Assembly: GCF_015355755.1 (NCBI RefSeq)
Contig: NZ_JACVEE010000004.1
Location: 62,001-126,000 of the forward strand
Origin: Nocardia sp. XZ_19_385
GTDB taxonomy: Bacteria > Actinomycetota > Actinomycetes > Mycobacteriales > Mycobacteriaceae
Direction of reading: 5' to 3'
DNA length: 64,000 bases
A model generated the notes under the pieces. It was given only the letters and a program-made list of their open reading frames with translations. It did no database searches and had not been told where the DNA came from. Made by a program: the position numbers and the translations under genes. Of the stretch, positions 1 to 10,520 are shown piece by piece. How positions within the stretch are numbered: position 1 is the stretch's first letter; each line of letters opens with the position of its first letter.

Positions 1-173
1 ACCTCCTCGCGCCGGCTGCGCTCGGCGACCCGCAGGCCGAGGTCACGGGCGGCGGTCCCGGCGGCGGCGGTGAGCTCGCCCCGGGCGAGGGCCGCCGCGA
101 CCTTGGCGTCCAATTCGTGCTGCGGGATCCCGGCGTGAATGCCCTCCAGAATCGCCGAAACGGAGGAGTTCAT
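1..173 (-). CDS. N-terminal fragment of an unidentified protein (cut by window edge)
   Basis: An open frame reads leftwards from an ATG at 173-171 through to base 1 without a stop, giving 57 residues that begin MNSSVSAILEGIHAG and run into an Arg/Glu-rich helix (AERSRREE). A purine-rich stretch (AGGGA) lies just upstream. It is divergent from the alcohol dehydrogenase at 279, a usual position for a pathway regulator. The helical start resembles the leader of some actinobacterial GAF/PucR-type regulators, but too little is present to assign a family; that suggestion is inference only. Confidence 0.45.
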   Translation of the reverse strand, partial: MNSSVSAILEGIHAGIPQHELDAKVAAALARGELTAAAGTAARDLGLRVAERSRREE

Positions 174-278
174 GGCCCGTCCCTGTTCCCGATGATGTGC
201 AAAGTGACCTGCCATAAGCCAACTATGTATGCAGTGTAGCTATATCCCTTGCTGGTCCGCCGCCCTACCGTCGGCTGC

Positions 279-1400
279 ATGCAGATCACCGGAGCCGTGC
301 TCGAGGAGATCGGGCGCGACCGCCCGTTCGCGAAGACCCGGCCCATCACCATCGCGCAGGTCGAGCTGGGCGAGCCGGGCCCGACCGAAGTGCTCGTCCG
401 GATCGAAGCGGCCGGCGTGTGCCACTCCGACCTCAGCGTGGTCGACGGGAATCGGGTCCGTCCGGTGCCCATGCTGCTCGGGCACGAGGCGGCCGGGATC
501 GTGGTCTGGACTGGTTCCGACGCAACGGATCTGGCTGTCGGGCAGCGCGTGGTCATGTCGTTTCTGCCGCGCTGCGAGCAGTGCCCGGCCTGCGCGGAAG
601 GCGGTCGGTTGCCGTGCCCGGTGGGCAGCCGGACCAATAACGCCGGAGAGCTGCTGCACCATCCGGGCCGGCTGTCCCGCGACGGCGAGCGCGTCCACCA
701 TCACTTGGGCGTCTCCGGTTTCGCGACGCACGCCATCGTCGACCGCGCCTCCGTGGTGCCGGTCGATTCCGATGTGCCGCCCGAGATCGCGGCCCTGTTC
801 GGCTGTGCCGTGCTGACCGGCGGCGGCGCGGTGCTCAACGTGGCGCGTCCCGCCCCGGACGACGACGTCATGGTCGTCGGACTCGGCGGCGTGGGCATGG
901 CGGCGGTGCTGGTCGCCAAGGCGCTCGGCGTGCGGCGGGTCATCGCCGTCGACGCGCTGCGCGCCAAGGCCGAGCAGGCGCTCACCCTCGGCGCCGACCT
1001 GGCGTACACGCCGGATGAACTGGCGGACACGGGAGTTCGAGCACGCTACGTGATCGAGTGTGCGGGCAATCCGCGCGCCTTCGAGACCGCGTTCGCCGCG
1101 ACGGCAGTCGGCGGCACCACCATCACCGTGGGACTACCCGGTCCGGAGGCCACCGCGGCGATCTCGCCGCTGACCCTGACCGCCGAGGCGCGGACGGTCG
1201 TCGGCAGTTATCTGGGGTCGGCGCTGCCGTCCCGCGACATTCCACGCTATGTGCGCATGTGGCGCGATGGGGTGCTGCCCGTAGAGCAGCTGATCTCGGA
1301 TCGGATCACCCTGTCGCGGATCAACGAGGCGATGGATCGGCTGGCCGAGGGACACGCGATCCGGCAGATCATCACCTTCGACGGCGCGGAGACGGACTGA
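279..1400 (+). CDS. Zinc-dependent medium-chain alcohol dehydrogenase
   Basis: The 373-residue protein is an NAD-dependent zinc alcohol dehydrogenase (MDR family) that should oxidise an alcohol to the aldehyde used by the next gene. Catalytic zinc ligands are visible as C48, H69-E70 and C177. The structural zinc lobe has C99, C102, C105 and C113. The nucleotide-binding GLGGVG lies at about 202-207, with D226 at the end of the following strand pointing to NAD rather than NADP. The frame is open from a TTG at 249, but the ATG at 279 starts exactly at the family N-terminus and is preferred. Its stop overlaps the start of the aldehyde dehydrogenase (ATGA), so the two are translationally coupled. 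The substrate is not determinable from sequence. Confidence 0.9.
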   Translation: MQITGAVLEEIGRDRPFAKTRPITIAQVELGEPGPTEVLVRIEAAGVCHSDLSVVDGNRVRPVPMLLGHEAAGIVVWTGSDATDLAVGQRVVMSFLPRCEQCPACAEGGRLPCPVGSRTNNAGELLHHPGRLSRDGERVHHHLGVSGFATHAIVDRASVVPVDSDVPPEIAALFGCAVLTGGGAVLNVARPAPDDDVMVVGLGGVGMAAVLVAKALGVRRVIAVDALRAKAEQALTLGADLAYTPDELADTGVRARYVIECAGNPRAFETAFAATAVGGTTITVGLPGPEATAAISPLTLTAEARTVVGSYLGSALPSRDIPRYVRMWRDGVLPVEQLISDRITLSRINEAMDRLAEGHAIRQIITFDGAETD

Positions 1401-2839
1401 TGACAACCCTGCTGGACCTGCCAAGCGGCCACTACATCGGCGGCGAGTGGACCGGGGATCGAGCGACGCTCACCGTGGAGAACCCCGCCACCGGCGCGAT
1501 CCTCGCCCGGGTGGCGGACGCCGACGCCGAAATCGGACGTAGCGCGCTCGCGGCCGCCGTTGCCGCCCAGGAACATTGGGCACAGACGAGCCCCCGGGCC
1601 CGCGCGGATCTGCTCATGAACGTCTTCGACCTGCTGCACGAGCGCGCCGGTCAGTTCGCGGCGCTGATCACCGCGGAAATGGGCAAGCCGTTCGCCGAAG
1701 CCCGCGGCGAAGTCGCCTACGGCGCCGAGTTCTTCCGCTGGTTCGCCGAGGAGAGCGTGCGGTCCGGCGGGGCCTATCGCGTCGCACCGTCGGGAACCCG
1801 GCGCATCGTCACCATGAAGCAACCGGTCGGTCCCGTCCTGGCCATCACCCCGTGGAACTTCCCGCTGGCGATGGGCGCGCGCAAGATCGCTCCCGCCCTC
1901 GCCGCGGGCTGCACCGTCGTGGTGAAGCCCGCCCCGCAGACGCCGCTGACCACCCTCGCCTTGATGGCGCTGCTGGACGAGGCGGGAGTGCCCGCGGGCG
2001 TGGTGAATTGCGTGACGACCTCGGATGCCGCGGGCGTGTGCGGGCCGCTGATCGCCGACCCCGGGTTGCGGAAACTGACCTTCACCGGTTCCACGGCGGT
2101 CGGCCGGACACTGCTCGCCCAGGCGTCCCAGCGCGTCCTGCGCACCTCGATGGAGTTGGGCGGCAACGCCCCGTTCGTCGTGCTCGCCAGTGCCGATCTC
2201 GACAAGGCGGTGGCAGGCGCGGTCGAGGCCAAGATGCGTAACTCCGGCGAAGCCTGTACCGCCGCAAACCGTTTCCTGGTCCACTACTCCCTGGCCGACG
2301 AGTTCGCCGACCGGCTCACCGCGCAGCTCTCGGCATTGCGGGTCGGCGACGGCATGGCGCCCGGCACCCAGGTCGGCCCGCTCATCGACGCGAACGCCGT
2401 GGCCTCCGTCGAGAAGCTTGTCGACGAGGCCGTGCAGCGCGGGGCCCGAGTACGCACCGGCGGTCACCGCCGGCCCGGCCCCGGCTACTTCTTCGAACCG
2501 ACGGTGCTGACCGATGTGCCCGCGGACGCTCGCATCCTGCACTCGGAGATCTTCGGCCCCGTCGCACCCATTCGCAGCTTCACCACCACGGCCGCTGCTC
2601 TGGCCGAGGCCAATGCCACCACGGCCGGGCTCATCGGCTACGTCTACGGCGAAAACCTGGGCGAGACACTCACTTTCGCCGAAAACCTACACACCGGCAT
2701 GGTCGGCGTGAACGCGGGCATAGTCTCCGACCCCGCCGCGCCGTTCGGCGGCGTCAAGGAGTCCGGGCTCGGCCGCGAGGGTGGCCGGGAGGGACTCGAC
2801 GAATATCTCGAGACCAAATATCTCGGTCTCGCACTCTGA
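1400..2839 (+). CDS. NAD(P)-dependent aldehyde dehydrogenase, succinate-semialdehyde dehydrogenase-like
   Basis: A 479-residue aldehyde dehydrogenase that oxidises an aldehyde to the acid. Visible elements are the N153 region in TPWNFP, K176 of the cofactor site, the FTGSTAVG nucleotide loop near 228-235, general base E252 in ELGGN, and nucleophile C286 in NSGEACTAANR. The GEACxxxNR context and overall length fit the GabD/succinate-semialdehyde dehydrogenase branch, but the substrate is inferred. The ATG at 1400 overlaps the stop of the alcohol dehydrogenase by 4 nt. The pair would convert a primary alcohol (for example a gamma-hydroxyacid or a diol) to an acid. The frame is open upstream to 1058 inside adh, but that region is a shadow of adh. 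Confidence 0.88.
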   Translation: MTTLLDLPSGHYIGGEWTGDRATLTVENPATGAILARVADADAEIGRSALAAAVAAQEHWAQTSPRARADLLMNVFDLLHERAGQFAALITAEMGKPFAEARGEVAYGAEFFRWFAEESVRSGGAYRVAPSGTRRIVTMKQPVGPVLAITPWNFPLAMGARKIAPALAAGCTVVVKPAPQTPLTTLALMALLDEAGVPAGVVNCVTTSDAAGVCGPLIADPGLRKLTFTGSTAVGRTLLAQASQRVLRTSMELGGNAPFVVLASADLDKAVAGAVEAKMRNSGEACTAANRFLVHYSLADEFADRLTAQLSALRVGDGMAPGTQVGPLIDANAVASVEKLVDEAVQRGARVRTGGHRRPGPGYFFEPTVLTDVPADARILHSEIFGPVAPIRSFTTTAAALAEANATTAGLIGYVYGENLGETLTFAENLHTGMVGVNAGIVSDPAAPFGGVKESGLGREGGREGLDEYLETKYLGLAL

Positions 2840-2897
2840 ACCGGAGGCTGTTTCCCCACAGCTGGTCGAACTCTGAAGCTAGACAGGAGAATCAAGA

Positions 2898-4955
2898 ATG
2901 CTCGGTGCCGAAAGCGACCCGAACAAACAGAATCGGCCGGGGGCTAAGCTGTCCCGGCGTGGCGTGCTGGGGGTGGGCGCCGCAGCTTTGGCGGCCGCCG
3001 GCACCGGCGTCGCGGTCACCGGGTGCGGTAGTGACGAAGAGGTGAACCCCTCTGCTACCCAAACAGACCCGACCGATCGGATCGTGGCCGCGAACAAGAA
3101 GGTCGCCGAGAGCATGCCGTTCGGCGACACCGCCGACTTCGCGGACGCCGATCGCGGGTTCATCGCGGCACTGGAGCCGGGTGTGGTGCGCACTGCCGAG
3201 GGAAAAGTGGTGTGGGACAACGATTCCTACAACTTTCTGCACGGCACCTGTCCGGCCTCGGCCAACCCGAGCCTGTGGCGGCAGTCCCAGCTGACGGTCA
3301 AGCAGGGGCTCTACGAGATCGCTCCCGGCTTCTACCAGGTGCGCGGCCTGGACCTGTCGAACATGACCATCATCGAGGGCGACACCGGTGTGATCGTCAT
3401 CGATCCGCTGATCTCCACCGAGACCGCGGCCGCCGGGCTGGCGCTGTACCGCGCCCATCGCGGGAATCGCCCGGTCACCGGGTTGATCTACTCGCATTCG
3501 CACGTGGACCATTTCGGTGGCGCGCTCGGCGTCACCACGCGCGAGGACGTGGCGGCAGGGCGCTGCCCGGTGCTGGCTCCAGCCGGGTTCCTCGAGCACG
3601 CGGTGGCGGAGAACATCTACACCGGAACCGCGATGGCGCGCCGGGCCGCCTACATGTACGGCGCGGCCCTGCCACGCGGCGAGAAGGGGCAGATCGGCGC
3701 GGGGTTGGGGCAGACCACGTCGCTGGGCACCGTCACGCTGATCGCACCCACCAAAGACATCACCGCCACCGGCCAGCAGGAAGTGGTCGACGGCGTGCGG
3801 ATGGTGTTCCAGATGACTCCGGGCACCGAGGCCCCGGCCGAGCTGAACTTCTATTTCCCCGACCGCCGGATCCTGTGTATGGCCGAAAACGCCACGCACA
3901 CTTTGCACAACCTGCTGACCCTGCGTGGCGCGCTGGTGCGCGACCCGCACGTCTGGTCGAAGTACCTGACCGAGTCGATCAATCTGTATGCCCGCCAATC
4001 GGATCTGGTGTTCTCCTCCCATCACTGGCCGGTGTGGGGCACCGACAAGATCGTGGAATTCCTGTCGCTGCAACGGGATCTGTACGGCTACCTCAACGAC
4101 CAGACGCTGCGGCTGCTGAACCAGGGCTACGTCGGCAGCGAGATCGCCGAGATGCTGCGGATGCCGCCCGCGATCGAGCGATCATGGTCCACGCACGGCT
4201 ATTACGGGTCGGTCAGTCACAACGTGAAGGCCATCTATCAGCGGTACATGGGCTGGTTCGACGGAAATCCGGCGCATCTGTGGGAGCATCCGCCGGTCGA
4301 GTCGGCCAAACGGCATGTGGCCGCGATGGGTGGCGCGGCGTCGGTGCTGAAGACCGCCCAAAAGGCCTACGACGAAGGCGATTTCCGCTGGGTCGTCCAG
4401 CTGGTCAACTATGTCATCTTCGCCGAGCCGGGCCACACGAAGGCAAAGCATTTGCAGGCCAGCGCTTTCGAGCAACTCGGTTACGGTTCCGAGAACGCCA
4501 CCTGGCGCAATTTCTATCTCTCCGGCGCGCACGAGCTGCGCAACGGTTCCTTCGGCACACCGACGGCGGCGAACTCGACGGGCCTGCTCGCCGCCCTGAC
4601 CGTGGAGCAAGCCTTCGACGCCCTCTCCCTGAACGTCGACGGCCCGAAGGCCTGGGACACCAAGGTGACCACCGACTGGCGCTTCCGCGACGACCGCGAC
4701 CGGGTGCACCGGGCCGAACTTCGCAACGGCGTGCTCGTCCACTACGACCGCTGGCCCGACGACGGCCTGCCCGCCCCCGACGCCACCCTCACCCTCACCC
4801 GGGGCGCGTTCCTGCGGAACATGCTCGCGGGCGGCGACATGCAGCAGGCCATCGCCAAGGGCGACGTTCTCGTCGACGGCAATATCGCGGTCCTGGCCCA
4901 ATTGAAGGGCCTGTTCTCCAAGCCCGACCCCGGCTTCGCGATAGTCACCCCTTGA
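2898..4955 (+). CDS. Exported alkyl sulfatase-like metallo-hydrolase (SdsA1/BDS1 type), Tat lipoprotein
   Basis: A 685-residue type III (metallo-beta-lactamase fold) alkyl sulfatase. These enzymes hydrolyse primary or secondary alkyl sulfates such as SDS. The N-terminus carries a twin-arginine motif (SRRGVLG, residues 19-25), a hydrophobic stretch and a lipobox ending at C43 (VTGC), so the mature protein should be a lipoprotein on the outer face of the membrane. The zinc-site motif H200-S-H202-x-D204-H205 is present. The middle is the helical dimerisation region, and the last ~120 residues look like the SCP2-type domain typical of the family. An AGGAG site precedes the ATG. It is the only gene between the dehydrogenase pair and the hydrolase-MerR unit. 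Released alcohols could feed the upstream dehydrogenases (inference). Confidence 0.82.
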   Translation: MLGAESDPNKQNRPGAKLSRRGVLGVGAAALAAAGTGVAVTGCGSDEEVNPSATQTDPTDRIVAANKKVAESMPFGDTADFADADRGFIAALEPGVVRTAEGKVVWDNDSYNFLHGTCPASANPSLWRQSQLTVKQGLYEIAPGFYQVRGLDLSNMTIIEGDTGVIVIDPLISTETAAAGLALYRAHRGNRPVTGLIYSHSHVDHFGGALGVTTREDVAAGRCPVLAPAGFLEHAVAENIYTGTAMARRAAYMYGAALPRGEKGQIGAGLGQTTSLGTVTLIAPTKDITATGQQEVVDGVRMVFQMTPGTEAPAELNFYFPDRRILCMAENATHTLHNLLTLRGALVRDPHVWSKYLTESINLYARQSDLVFSSHHWPVWGTDKIVEFLSLQRDLYGYLNDQTLRLLNQGYVGSEIAEMLRMPPAIERSWSTHGYYGSVSHNVKAIYQRYMGWFDGNPAHLWEHPPVESAKRHVAAMGGAASVLKTAQKAYDEGDFRWVVQLVNYVIFAEPGHTKAKHLQASAFEQLGYGSENATWRNFYLSGAHELRNGSFGTPTAANSTGLLAALTVEQAFDALSLNVDGPKAWDTKVTTDWRFRDDRDRVHRAELRNGVLVHYDRWPDDGLPAPDATLTLTRGAFLRNMLAGGDMQQAIAKGDVLVDGNIAVLAQLKGLFSKPDPGFAIVTP

Positions 4956-4983
4956 CCCTGACGCTACGTCAGGGTTGGAGCCT
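4952..4983 (+). promoter_or_regulatory. MerR-type operator/promoter for the hydrolase-MerR operon
   Basis: A perfect 9-bp inverted repeat (ACCCTGACG at 4955-4963 and CGTCAGGGT at 4967-4975, 3-nt centre) lies directly after a -35-like TTGACC (4952-4957). A weak -10-like GAGCCT is at 4978-4983, giving a 20-bp spacer. Long spacers filled by a dyad are the hallmark of MerR-activated promoters. The hydrolase ATG begins 7 nt after the -10-like element, so the transcript may be leaderless. The stop codon of the sulfatase gene (4953-4955) lies inside the -35 element. Confidence 0.6.
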
Positions 4984-4989
4984 GGTCGC

Positions 4990-5847
4990 ATGACGAACAA
5001 CATCACATTCGCGCCGCCGATCGGCGGATTCCAGGAGATCGACGGCCGCCGCGTTTTCGTGCATCGGTCGGGCAGTGGCGGACCCGCCGTCGTATTCCTG
5101 CCGGGGGCGAGTGCGGTGGGGTTGGACTACTTCGGTGTCCAGCAGCAGGTTTCGCAGTTCACCACCGCCGTGGTGTACGACCGCGGCGGCAGCGGATTCA
5201 GCGATCCGCTGCCGGCGCCGCGCACCGCCGCCGCGGTCGCCACGCAGCTGCGCGAGCTCTTGCGCGCCGAAAATATCCCCGCCCCCTACGTGCTCGCGGC
5301 GCACTCCCTCGGCGGCCTTTTCGCGCACCGGTTCGCACAGCTGTACCCGCGGGACGTGGCGGGACTGGTGTGGTTGGACGCGCTGCACCACGACTGGGAC
5401 GACTTCATGCCGCCCGAGGCGAGCCTGGCCGCCGCCGAACAGCAGGCCCCTGATCTGGCCCAGCTTCAGCAAATGGACCCGGAGCTGCGGGCGACGCATG
5501 CCGAGCTGCTCGCCGCCTACCCCGAGCACATACGGCAACCGCTGCTCGAGGCCAAGCTGAGTGACGCATGGCTCCGAGCCGGTATCGCCGAGCGCGGCGG
5601 TTTGGTCGAACTCGCCGCCGAACTGCGGGCCGGGCCGGGACTTCCCGACGTCCCGCTGGTCGCTCTCACCGTGGCGCAAGGTCCGCAGGAGCCGAAGGCG
5701 AGATTGGACGCGGCCGTGGTGAACGGGGTCGCGCGCGGCGAGCAACGCTTCATCGCCGACACCTACCACCACCGGCTCTGTTTCGATCGCCCCGACGCCG
5801 TGGTCCGAGCGATCCGCGATGTCATCGCCGAGGTGGGCCGCCCCTAG
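4990..5847 (+). CDS. Alpha/beta-fold hydrolase
   Basis: A 285-residue soluble alpha/beta hydrolase. The oxyanion region is FLPGAS (near 36-41), the nucleophile elbow is AHSLGG with S106, and a candidate catalytic His lies in TYHHRLCF near the C-terminus. The substrate is unknown; the family includes esterases, lactonases and haloperoxidase-like enzymes. ATG 4990 is preferred over the in-frame TTG at 4975 because the TTG lies inside the operator dyad. The MerR regulator follows after 22 nt and is probably co-transcribed, which suggests the hydrolase acts on, or detoxifies, the compound the MerR protein senses (inference). Confidence 0.85.
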   Translation: MTNNITFAPPIGGFQEIDGRRVFVHRSGSGGPAVVFLPGASAVGLDYFGVQQQVSQFTTAVVYDRGGSGFSDPLPAPRTAAAVATQLRELLRAENIPAPYVLAAHSLGGLFAHRFAQLYPRDVAGLVWLDALHHDWDDFMPPEASLAAAEQQAPDLAQLQQMDPELRATHAELLAAYPEHIRQPLLEAKLSDAWLRAGIAERGGLVELAAELRAGPGLPDVPLVALTVAQGPQEPKARLDAAVVNGVARGEQRFIADTYHHRLCFDRPDAVVRAIRDVIAEVGRP

Positions 5848-5869
5848 ACTCGGCACCAGGAGGTGAACG

Positions 5870-6604
5870 GTGCTGACGATCAGCCAACTGGCGGCCACCG
5901 CCGGCGTGACTGTCCGCACCGTTCGCCACTACCACCAGGTCGGCCTGTTCCCCGAACCCGAGCGCGATGCCTCCGGCTACCGTCGCTACACCGCCCAGGC
6001 GGCGGTAGACCTCATCCGGATCCGAACTCTCGCCGACGCCGGTGTTCCGCTTGCCCGGATCGACGCCCTGCTGCAAGCCCGGCCCGCCGAGTTCGCCGCG
6101 GCCATCACCGCCATCGACGCCGAACTACAGCGCAAGGTCGACCAGCTCACCGCGCACCGACGCCGCATCGCCCAACTGGAAAGTGGCGAAAGACTGGTCC
6201 TGCCACCCGAGGTCATCGCCATCCTGAACCGGATGCGCGGCCTCGGTATCAGCGAACAGCGGGTTCTGCTCGAGCGGGACGCCTGGATCCTGGGCCAGAC
6301 CCTGAACCCGGACTCCCTGCCGCGGCGGATCCGCGACAAGAACGCGAGCCTCGACGACCCCGAGCTGATCCGCCTGATGCTGGCCTGCGACGCGGCGGTC
6401 GACTGGCATCCGCACGACCCGCGCCTGGACCAGCTCATCGATGACCTGGACGCCTGGGAGATCCAGCACCGCGACCCCGCCGAAAGCGCGGATCAAAAAC
6501 TCGTCGTCTCCCGAATCTCCGAAGCGTCCCCGGCCTGGCAGCGCATCCTCGACGCCCTCACCCACCGCGCCAACCAGCGCCGGACCGCCAGACGCGACAG
6601 CTGA
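5870..6604 (+). CDS. MerR-family transcriptional regulator
   Basis: A 244-residue MerR regulator. The N-terminal winged helix-turn-helix (residues 1-70) has the family pattern ISQLAATAGVTVRTVRHYHQ, a wing with GYRRYT, and the second helix-turn-helix LIRIRTLADAGVPLARID. A coiled dimerisation helix (about 80-115) follows. The rest is a ligand-binding region of about 130 residues with no clustered cysteines, so it is more likely to sense an organic effector than a metal. A GTG start follows AGGAGGTGAAC. It probably binds the dyad at 4955-4975 in front of its own operon. Confidence 0.88.
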   Translation: MLTISQLAATAGVTVRTVRHYHQVGLFPEPERDASGYRRYTAQAAVDLIRIRTLADAGVPLARIDALLQARPAEFAAAITAIDAELQRKVDQLTAHRRRIAQLESGERLVLPPEVIAILNRMRGLGISEQRVLLERDAWILGQTLNPDSLPRRIRDKNASLDDPELIRLMLACDAAVDWHPHDPRLDQLIDDLDAWEIQHRDPAESADQKLVVSRISEASPAWQRILDALTHRANQRRTARRDS

Positions 6605-6648
6605 ACCCAGCCCCCTCGGAACATCTTCGGCGCCAACGCAACCCCGAC

Positions 6649-6669
6649 TTTGTCTTGGTACAGAACAAA
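6649..6669. promoter_or_regulatory. Possible operator upstream of the ROK-sugar operon
   Basis: TTTGT (6649-6653) and ACAAA (6665-6669) form a short inverted repeat with 11 nt between. It is nested in a longer one, CCCGACTTT (6643-6651) with AAAGTCGGG (6688-6696). ROK repressors of sugar operons often bind A/T-rich inverted repeats of this sort, and the site lies about 80-100 nt upstream of the ROK gene. Only the symmetry is seen; the regulator assignment is inference. Confidence 0.3.
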
Positions 6670-6750
6670 CTTCGTCCGAATTCTTCGAAAGTCGGGACAG
6701 CGTGCGGTAAAAGGCGTTGAATCGCGGTATCCGTAGGAAAGAAGGACCCG

Positions 6751-7941
6751 ATGCGGATCGCGGCTCGACCCGAAAACACTCACCAGGTACGGCTTTTGCG
6801 GCTGCTGCGCGATCGCGGGCCGCAGTCCCGGTCGGACCTCGGACATCCGATGGAGCTCTCGCGCTCCAAACTCGCGGTAGAGCTCGATCGGCTGGCCGAG
6901 CTCGGCCTGGTCGAGGCGGGCGGGCTCGCGGCCTCCAGCGGCGGGCGGCGATCGGCCATCGCCCGGCTGGCCTCGGGGCTCCGGTTTGCCGCGGTGGACA
7001 TCGGCGCCACCTCCATCGATGTAGCGGTCACCGACGGCGAATTACGGCTTCTCGGAAAGCTTTCCGAGTCATGCGATATCCGGCAGGGCCCGGCCGCGGT
7101 GCTGGAGCGGGTGCTCGATCTCCTCGGCAAGTTGCGCGAAGAACACGCGCCGGGCGCTCGACTGCACGGCGCGGGGATCGGCGTGCCCGGCCCGGTCAGC
7201 TTCCGCGACGGAATGTCGGTGTCGCCGCCGATCATGCCCGGCTGGCATCGGTTTCCGGTGCGTGAGGTCCTCGCGCAGGAACTCGGTTGCCCGGTGCTGG
7301 TCGACAACGACGTCAACATCCTGGCGCTGGGCGAAATACACTCCGGCTCAGCGCCTTCCGTCGAGGACTTCCTGCTGGTCAAGATCGGCACTGGCGTCGG
7401 CTGCGGGATCGTGGTCGGCGGCGACATCTATCGCGGTGTCTCCGGCAGCGCGGGGGACATCGGGCATATCCGGATCAGCGATGACGGTCCGGTGTGCGCC
7501 TGCGGCAACACCGGATGCCTCGAGGCCTACGCGGGCGGCGCGGCCCTGGCCAGGGAGGCGATGGTGCACGCGCGGTCCGGGCGTTCGGCGTTCCTCGCCG
7601 AACGGCTGGCGGCGGCGGGAACGCTGACCGCGGTCGATGTCGCCGATGCCGCCGCTGCGGGAGATCCGTTGGCAGTGAGCATGATTCGCGACGCGGGCGC
7701 ACATCTCGGCACAGTGCTGGCCGGACTGGTCAGCTTCTTCAACCCCGGGCTGGTGGTGATCGCCGGAGGTGTCACCGGCTTCGGGCATCCGCTGCTCGCC
7801 GAGATCCGCAGTGTGGTCTACCGGCGGTCCCTGCCACTGGCCACCGGCAATCTGCCGATCGTGCTGTCCGAGCTCGCCGGAGTCGGCGGTTTGATCGGCG
7901 CGGCCCGGCTCATCAGCGATCACGTTTTCAGCGTCGCCTGA
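6751..7941 (+). CDS. ROK-family transcriptional regulator (sugar operon repressor)
   Basis: A 396-residue ROK protein. Residues 1-80 form a winged helix-turn-helix (NTHQVRLLRLLRDRGPQSRS...). The sugar-kinase-like ROK domain follows, with the phosphate-1-like VDIGATSIDVAV, GIGVPGPV, VDNDVNILALGE and the zinc motif CACGNTGCLE, all conserved. The DNA-binding domain indicates a repressor of the XylR/NagC kind rather than a kinase. It is the first gene of a six-gene co-directional operon, 27 nt before the ABC ATPase gene, so it probably autoregulates. The effector should be the imported sugar or its product. A small dyad at 6649-6669 is a candidate operator. Confidence 0.88.
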   Translation: MRIAARPENTHQVRLLRLLRDRGPQSRSDLGHPMELSRSKLAVELDRLAELGLVEAGGLAASSGGRRSAIARLASGLRFAAVDIGATSIDVAVTDGELRLLGKLSESCDIRQGPAAVLERVLDLLGKLREEHAPGARLHGAGIGVPGPVSFRDGMSVSPPIMPGWHRFPVREVLAQELGCPVLVDNDVNILALGEIHSGSAPSVEDFLLVKIGTGVGCGIVVGGDIYRGVSGSAGDIGHIRISDDGPVCACGNTGCLEAYAGGAALAREAMVHARSGRSAFLAERLAAAGTLTAVDVADAAAAGDPLAVSMIRDAGAHLGTVLAGLVSFFNPGLVVIAGGVTGFGHPLLAEIRSVVYRRSLPLATGNLPIVLSELAGVGGLIGAARLISDHVFSVA

Positions 7942-7968
7942 CCGGCGGCGTCGGCAAGGAGGCCGACC

Positions 7969-9479
<1,511 letters not shown>

Positions 9480-9483
<4 letters not shown>

Positions 9484-10493
9484 GCGAGCTTCAGGCGAAA
9501 GTGGTTGCCCCACCGGGTGATCGACCCCCGGCCGCCACTCCGCGCAAGGCACACAGGGAGATTCGCAAACACGCGACCTTGGTACTCGCGCTGCTGGCGC
9601 TGGTGCTGGTCGGCGCGCTGACCAAGGGTGAAGACTTCCTCAGCACCAGCAATCTGATCACCATCCTGACCCTGGCGTCGGTGATCGGCGTGGTCACCGT
9701 CGGGATGACGTTCGTGATCATCGGCGGGGGCATCGACCTGTCGGTGGGTGCCATCATCGCGCTGGCCTCGGTGTGGTGCACAACCACCGCGACGCAGTCC
9801 TATGGCGTGGCCGGAATGGTGTTCTGCGCCTTGGCGGTCGGTGCGGCCTGTGGACTGTTGAACGGGGCGCTCATCGCTTACGGCAAGCTCGTGCCGTTCA
9901 TCGTCACGCTGGCGTTGATGGTGGCTGCGCGCGGGCTGGCCGAGGAACTCTCGGGCCGGCAGTCACAGCTGGTCACCACCGACCTGCTGGCGTTGGCGCA
10001 GGAGCGCGTGCTGGGCATTCCCCTGATGGTCTATCTGTTCCTCGTCGTGGTCGCGATCGGGTGGATCCTGCTGGAGCGCACCACTTTCGGCCGGCGCAGC
10101 TTCGCGGTCGGCGGCAATCCGGAGGCGGCCCGGCTGGCCGGTATCGACGTGCGGCGGCACACCCTGCTGCTCTACGTGCTCTCCGGACTGTGCTGCGGTA
10201 TCGCCGCGATCATGCTCACCGCACAGACGACCACCGGGTCCAGCACCAACGGCCAGCTCTACGAACTGGACGCGATCGCCGCGGTGGTCATCGGCGGCAC
10301 GCTGCTCAGCGGCGGTTTCGGCACCATCACCGGGTCGATCCTCGGGGTGCTGGTCTTCACCGTCATCGAGGACCTGTTCATCCTCAACAACCTGGCACAA
10401 CCCATCCAGGCGATCGGCAAGGGCGCGATCATCGTCGCCGTCCTGCTGTTCCAGCGCTTCGGCCGCGCGCGGGCCGTCCCGACTCTCACCTGA
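9480..10493 (+). CDS. Sugar ABC transporter permease (RbsC-like)
   Basis: A 337-residue integral membrane protein with about 8-10 hydrophobic segments after a 30-residue basic cytosolic start. It has CUT2 permease motifs: GGGIDLSVGAIIALASV near 75-95, NPEAARLAGIDV near 210-222, and GGTLLSGGFGTITGSILGVLVF in the C-terminal third. It forms the sugar pathway with the ATPase encoded immediately upstream (4-nt overlap) and the binding protein downstream (27 nt). Confidence 0.9.
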
Positions 10494-10520
10494 GAACCGT
10501 TAAAACACAAAGGAATACCC

